DNA from: JAVBPE01 sp031549865
GTDB taxonomy: Bacteria; Bacillota_I; Bacilli_A; Acholeplasmatales; Anaeroplasmataceae
Direction of reading: 5' to 3'
Assembly (NCBI GenBank): GCA_031549865.1
Contig: JAVBPE010000002.1
Location: forward strand, 353,325 to 417,324
DNA: 64,000 bases
Part shown: in pieces, positions 63,203 to 64,000 of the stretch
How positions within the stretch are numbered: the stretch's first letter is position 1
Layout of the letters: each line of letters opens with the position of its first letter
Made by a program: the position numbers and the translations under genes
The notes under the pieces: generated by a model
The model's input: the letters and a program-made list of their open reading frames with translations, nothing else
Told to the model about the DNA's origin: nothing
Databases searched by the model: none

Positions 63203-63997
63203 ATGGTAAATTTCAGCTTAGAAGGAAAAATAGCATTAGTAACAGGAGCATCATACGGAATCGGATTTGCAATCGCTAAAGGATGTGCAGAGAATGGCGC
63301 AACAATCGTATTTAACGATATCAATCAAGATTTAGTAAATAAAGGAATTGAAGCATACAAAGCAGAAAACATAAAAGCATATGGCTATGTATGTGACGTA
63401 ACAAATGAAGACCAAGTAAATGAAATGGTAGCTAAAATAGAAAAAGAAGTAGGAGTAATCGATATTTTAGTAAATAATGCTGGAATCATCAAAAGAATCC
63501 CAATGATCGAAATGAGTGCTAAAGATTTTAGACAAGTAATCGATATCGATTTAAATGGACCATTCATCATGGCAAAAGCAGTATTACCAAGCATGATTAA
63601 AAAAGGACATGGAAAAATAATCAATATCTGTTCAATGATGTCAGAATTAGGAAGAGAAACAGTATCAGCATATGCAGCAGCAAAAGGCGGCTTAAAAATG
63701 CTAACAAAAAATATTGCTTCAGAATATGGTTATGCAAACATTCAATGTAATGGACTTGGGCCAGGCTACATCGCAACACCACAAACAGCACCACTAAGAG
63801 AATTACAAGCCGATGGAACACGTCATCCATTTGACCAATTCATCATCGCAAAGACTCCACAAGAAAGATGGGGAGAAGCAGAAGATTTAGTAGGACCAGC
63901 AGTGTTCTTAGCATCAGATGCCTCAAACTTCGTAAATGGACATATCCTATATGTAGATGGTGGAATCTTAGCTTATATTGGAAAACAACCTAAATAA
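63203..63997 (+). CDS. SDR oxidoreductase, gluconate 5-dehydrogenase-like
   Basis: 264 residues. Classical short-chain dehydrogenase: cofactor motif TGASYGIG, NNAG, catalytic Ser in NICSMMSE and YAAAK, and C-terminal NGHILYVDGG. The stretch NGLGPGYIATPQTAPLRELQADGTRHPFDQFI is typical of gluconate 5-dehydrogenase / 2-deoxy-gluconate (KduD-like) enzymes in Bacillota. Complete; RBS AAGGAG. Probably part of a hexuronate or gluconate unit continuing beyond the window. It uses ATC and GGA more than its neighbours. Confidence 0.88.
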   Translation: MVNFSLEGKIALVTGASYGIGFAIAKGCAENGATIVFNDINQDLVNKGIEAYKAENIKAYGYVCDVTNEDQVNEMVAKIEKEVGVIDILVNNAGIIKRIPMIEMSAKDFRQVIDIDLNGPFIMAKAVLPSMIKKGHGKIINICSMMSELGRETVSAYAAAKGGLKMLTKNIASEYGYANIQCNGLGPGYIATPQTAPLRELQADGTRHPFDQFIIAKTPQERWGEAEDLVGPAVFLASDASNFVNGHILYVDGGILAYIGKQPK

Positions 63998-64000
63998 TAA

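Noticed and set aside
1..63997. Mollicute-type code with TGA as Trp
   Set aside because: Several genes end naturally at TGA (for example 15798 and 25678) and Trp positions in conserved motifs use TGG.

Overview
The window is A+T-rich DNA from a low-GC Gram-positive bacterium (Bacillota). The standard genetic code applies, since TGA ends several genes. Strong sigma-A promoters, GGAGG-type ribosome binding sites, a T-box leader, tRNAs with encoded CCA, a reverse rubrerythrin with a PerR-like regulator, and spore-lineage genes (pdaA-like, ytfI/ytfJ-like) suggest an anaerobic or microaerotolerant host-associated relative of the Erysipelotrichia/Bacilli. BspA-type leucine-rich lipoproteins suggest a gut or oral habitat. 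The exact taxon cannot be read from the sequence alone.

Layout. 1-7270: a type II-A CRISPR-Cas locus, with the 3' part of cas9, cas1, cas2, csn2, a leader ending in ATTTGAG, and an array of 44 uniform 36-bp repeats plus a decayed trailer. One spacer is duplicated and another pair is nearly identical. 7297-18130: housekeeping and small accessory genes: a TipA-type MerR regulator, proBA, tRNA-Pro and tRNA-Gly, an Imm5-like orphan, a DUF3781-like protein, an antisense-strand candidate sRNA, gltX, a small unlisted 50-residue gene, cvfB, yidD, perR-rubrerythrin. 18254-32597: the most unusual region. A promoter and two tandem c-di-GMP-I riboswitches separated by a terminator lead a five-gene operon: two giant paralogous lipoproteins with Cys-rich repeats and BspA LRRs, a single-pass membrane protein with the same Cys-rich motif, a membrane-tethered McrB-like AAA+ ATPase, and a long coiled-coil protein. 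The next gene is a membrane EAL phosphodiesterase with two solute-binding domains, able in principle to degrade the riboswitch ligand. 32748-44066: an asparagine synthetase-like gene with a defective glutaminase site, ytfI/ytfJ-like genes, a ytxK-like gene with ackA, yihY, a PdaA-like deacetylase, small membrane proteins and a MacB-type ABC exporter.

44260-54084: a T-box-controlled branched-chain operon ilvN-ilvC-cimA-leuC-leuD-leuB-ilvD-ilvB. There is a citramalate synthase but no leuA in the window, so the leuCDB enzymes here probably serve isoleucine synthesis from pyruvate; the likely Ile (ATC) specifier agrees with that. 54113-56975: an intracellular GH43 glycosidase and a 23S rRNA uracil methyltransferase. 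57057-58140: a decayed patch holding a truncated acetyltransferase, a Fic N-terminal stub and an IS3-like transposase remnant. 58165-62924: a LytS-type two-component system divergent from a third BspA-like lipoprotein. 63203-63997: a gluconate 5-dehydrogenase-like SDR.

How the parts relate: surface LRR lipoproteins occur in two loci, one under c-di-GMP riboswitches and one beside a two-component system. This points to regulated surface remodelling as the main accessory theme, together with CRISPR defence. Protein and RNA family calls are by eye from motifs; no database search was possible.
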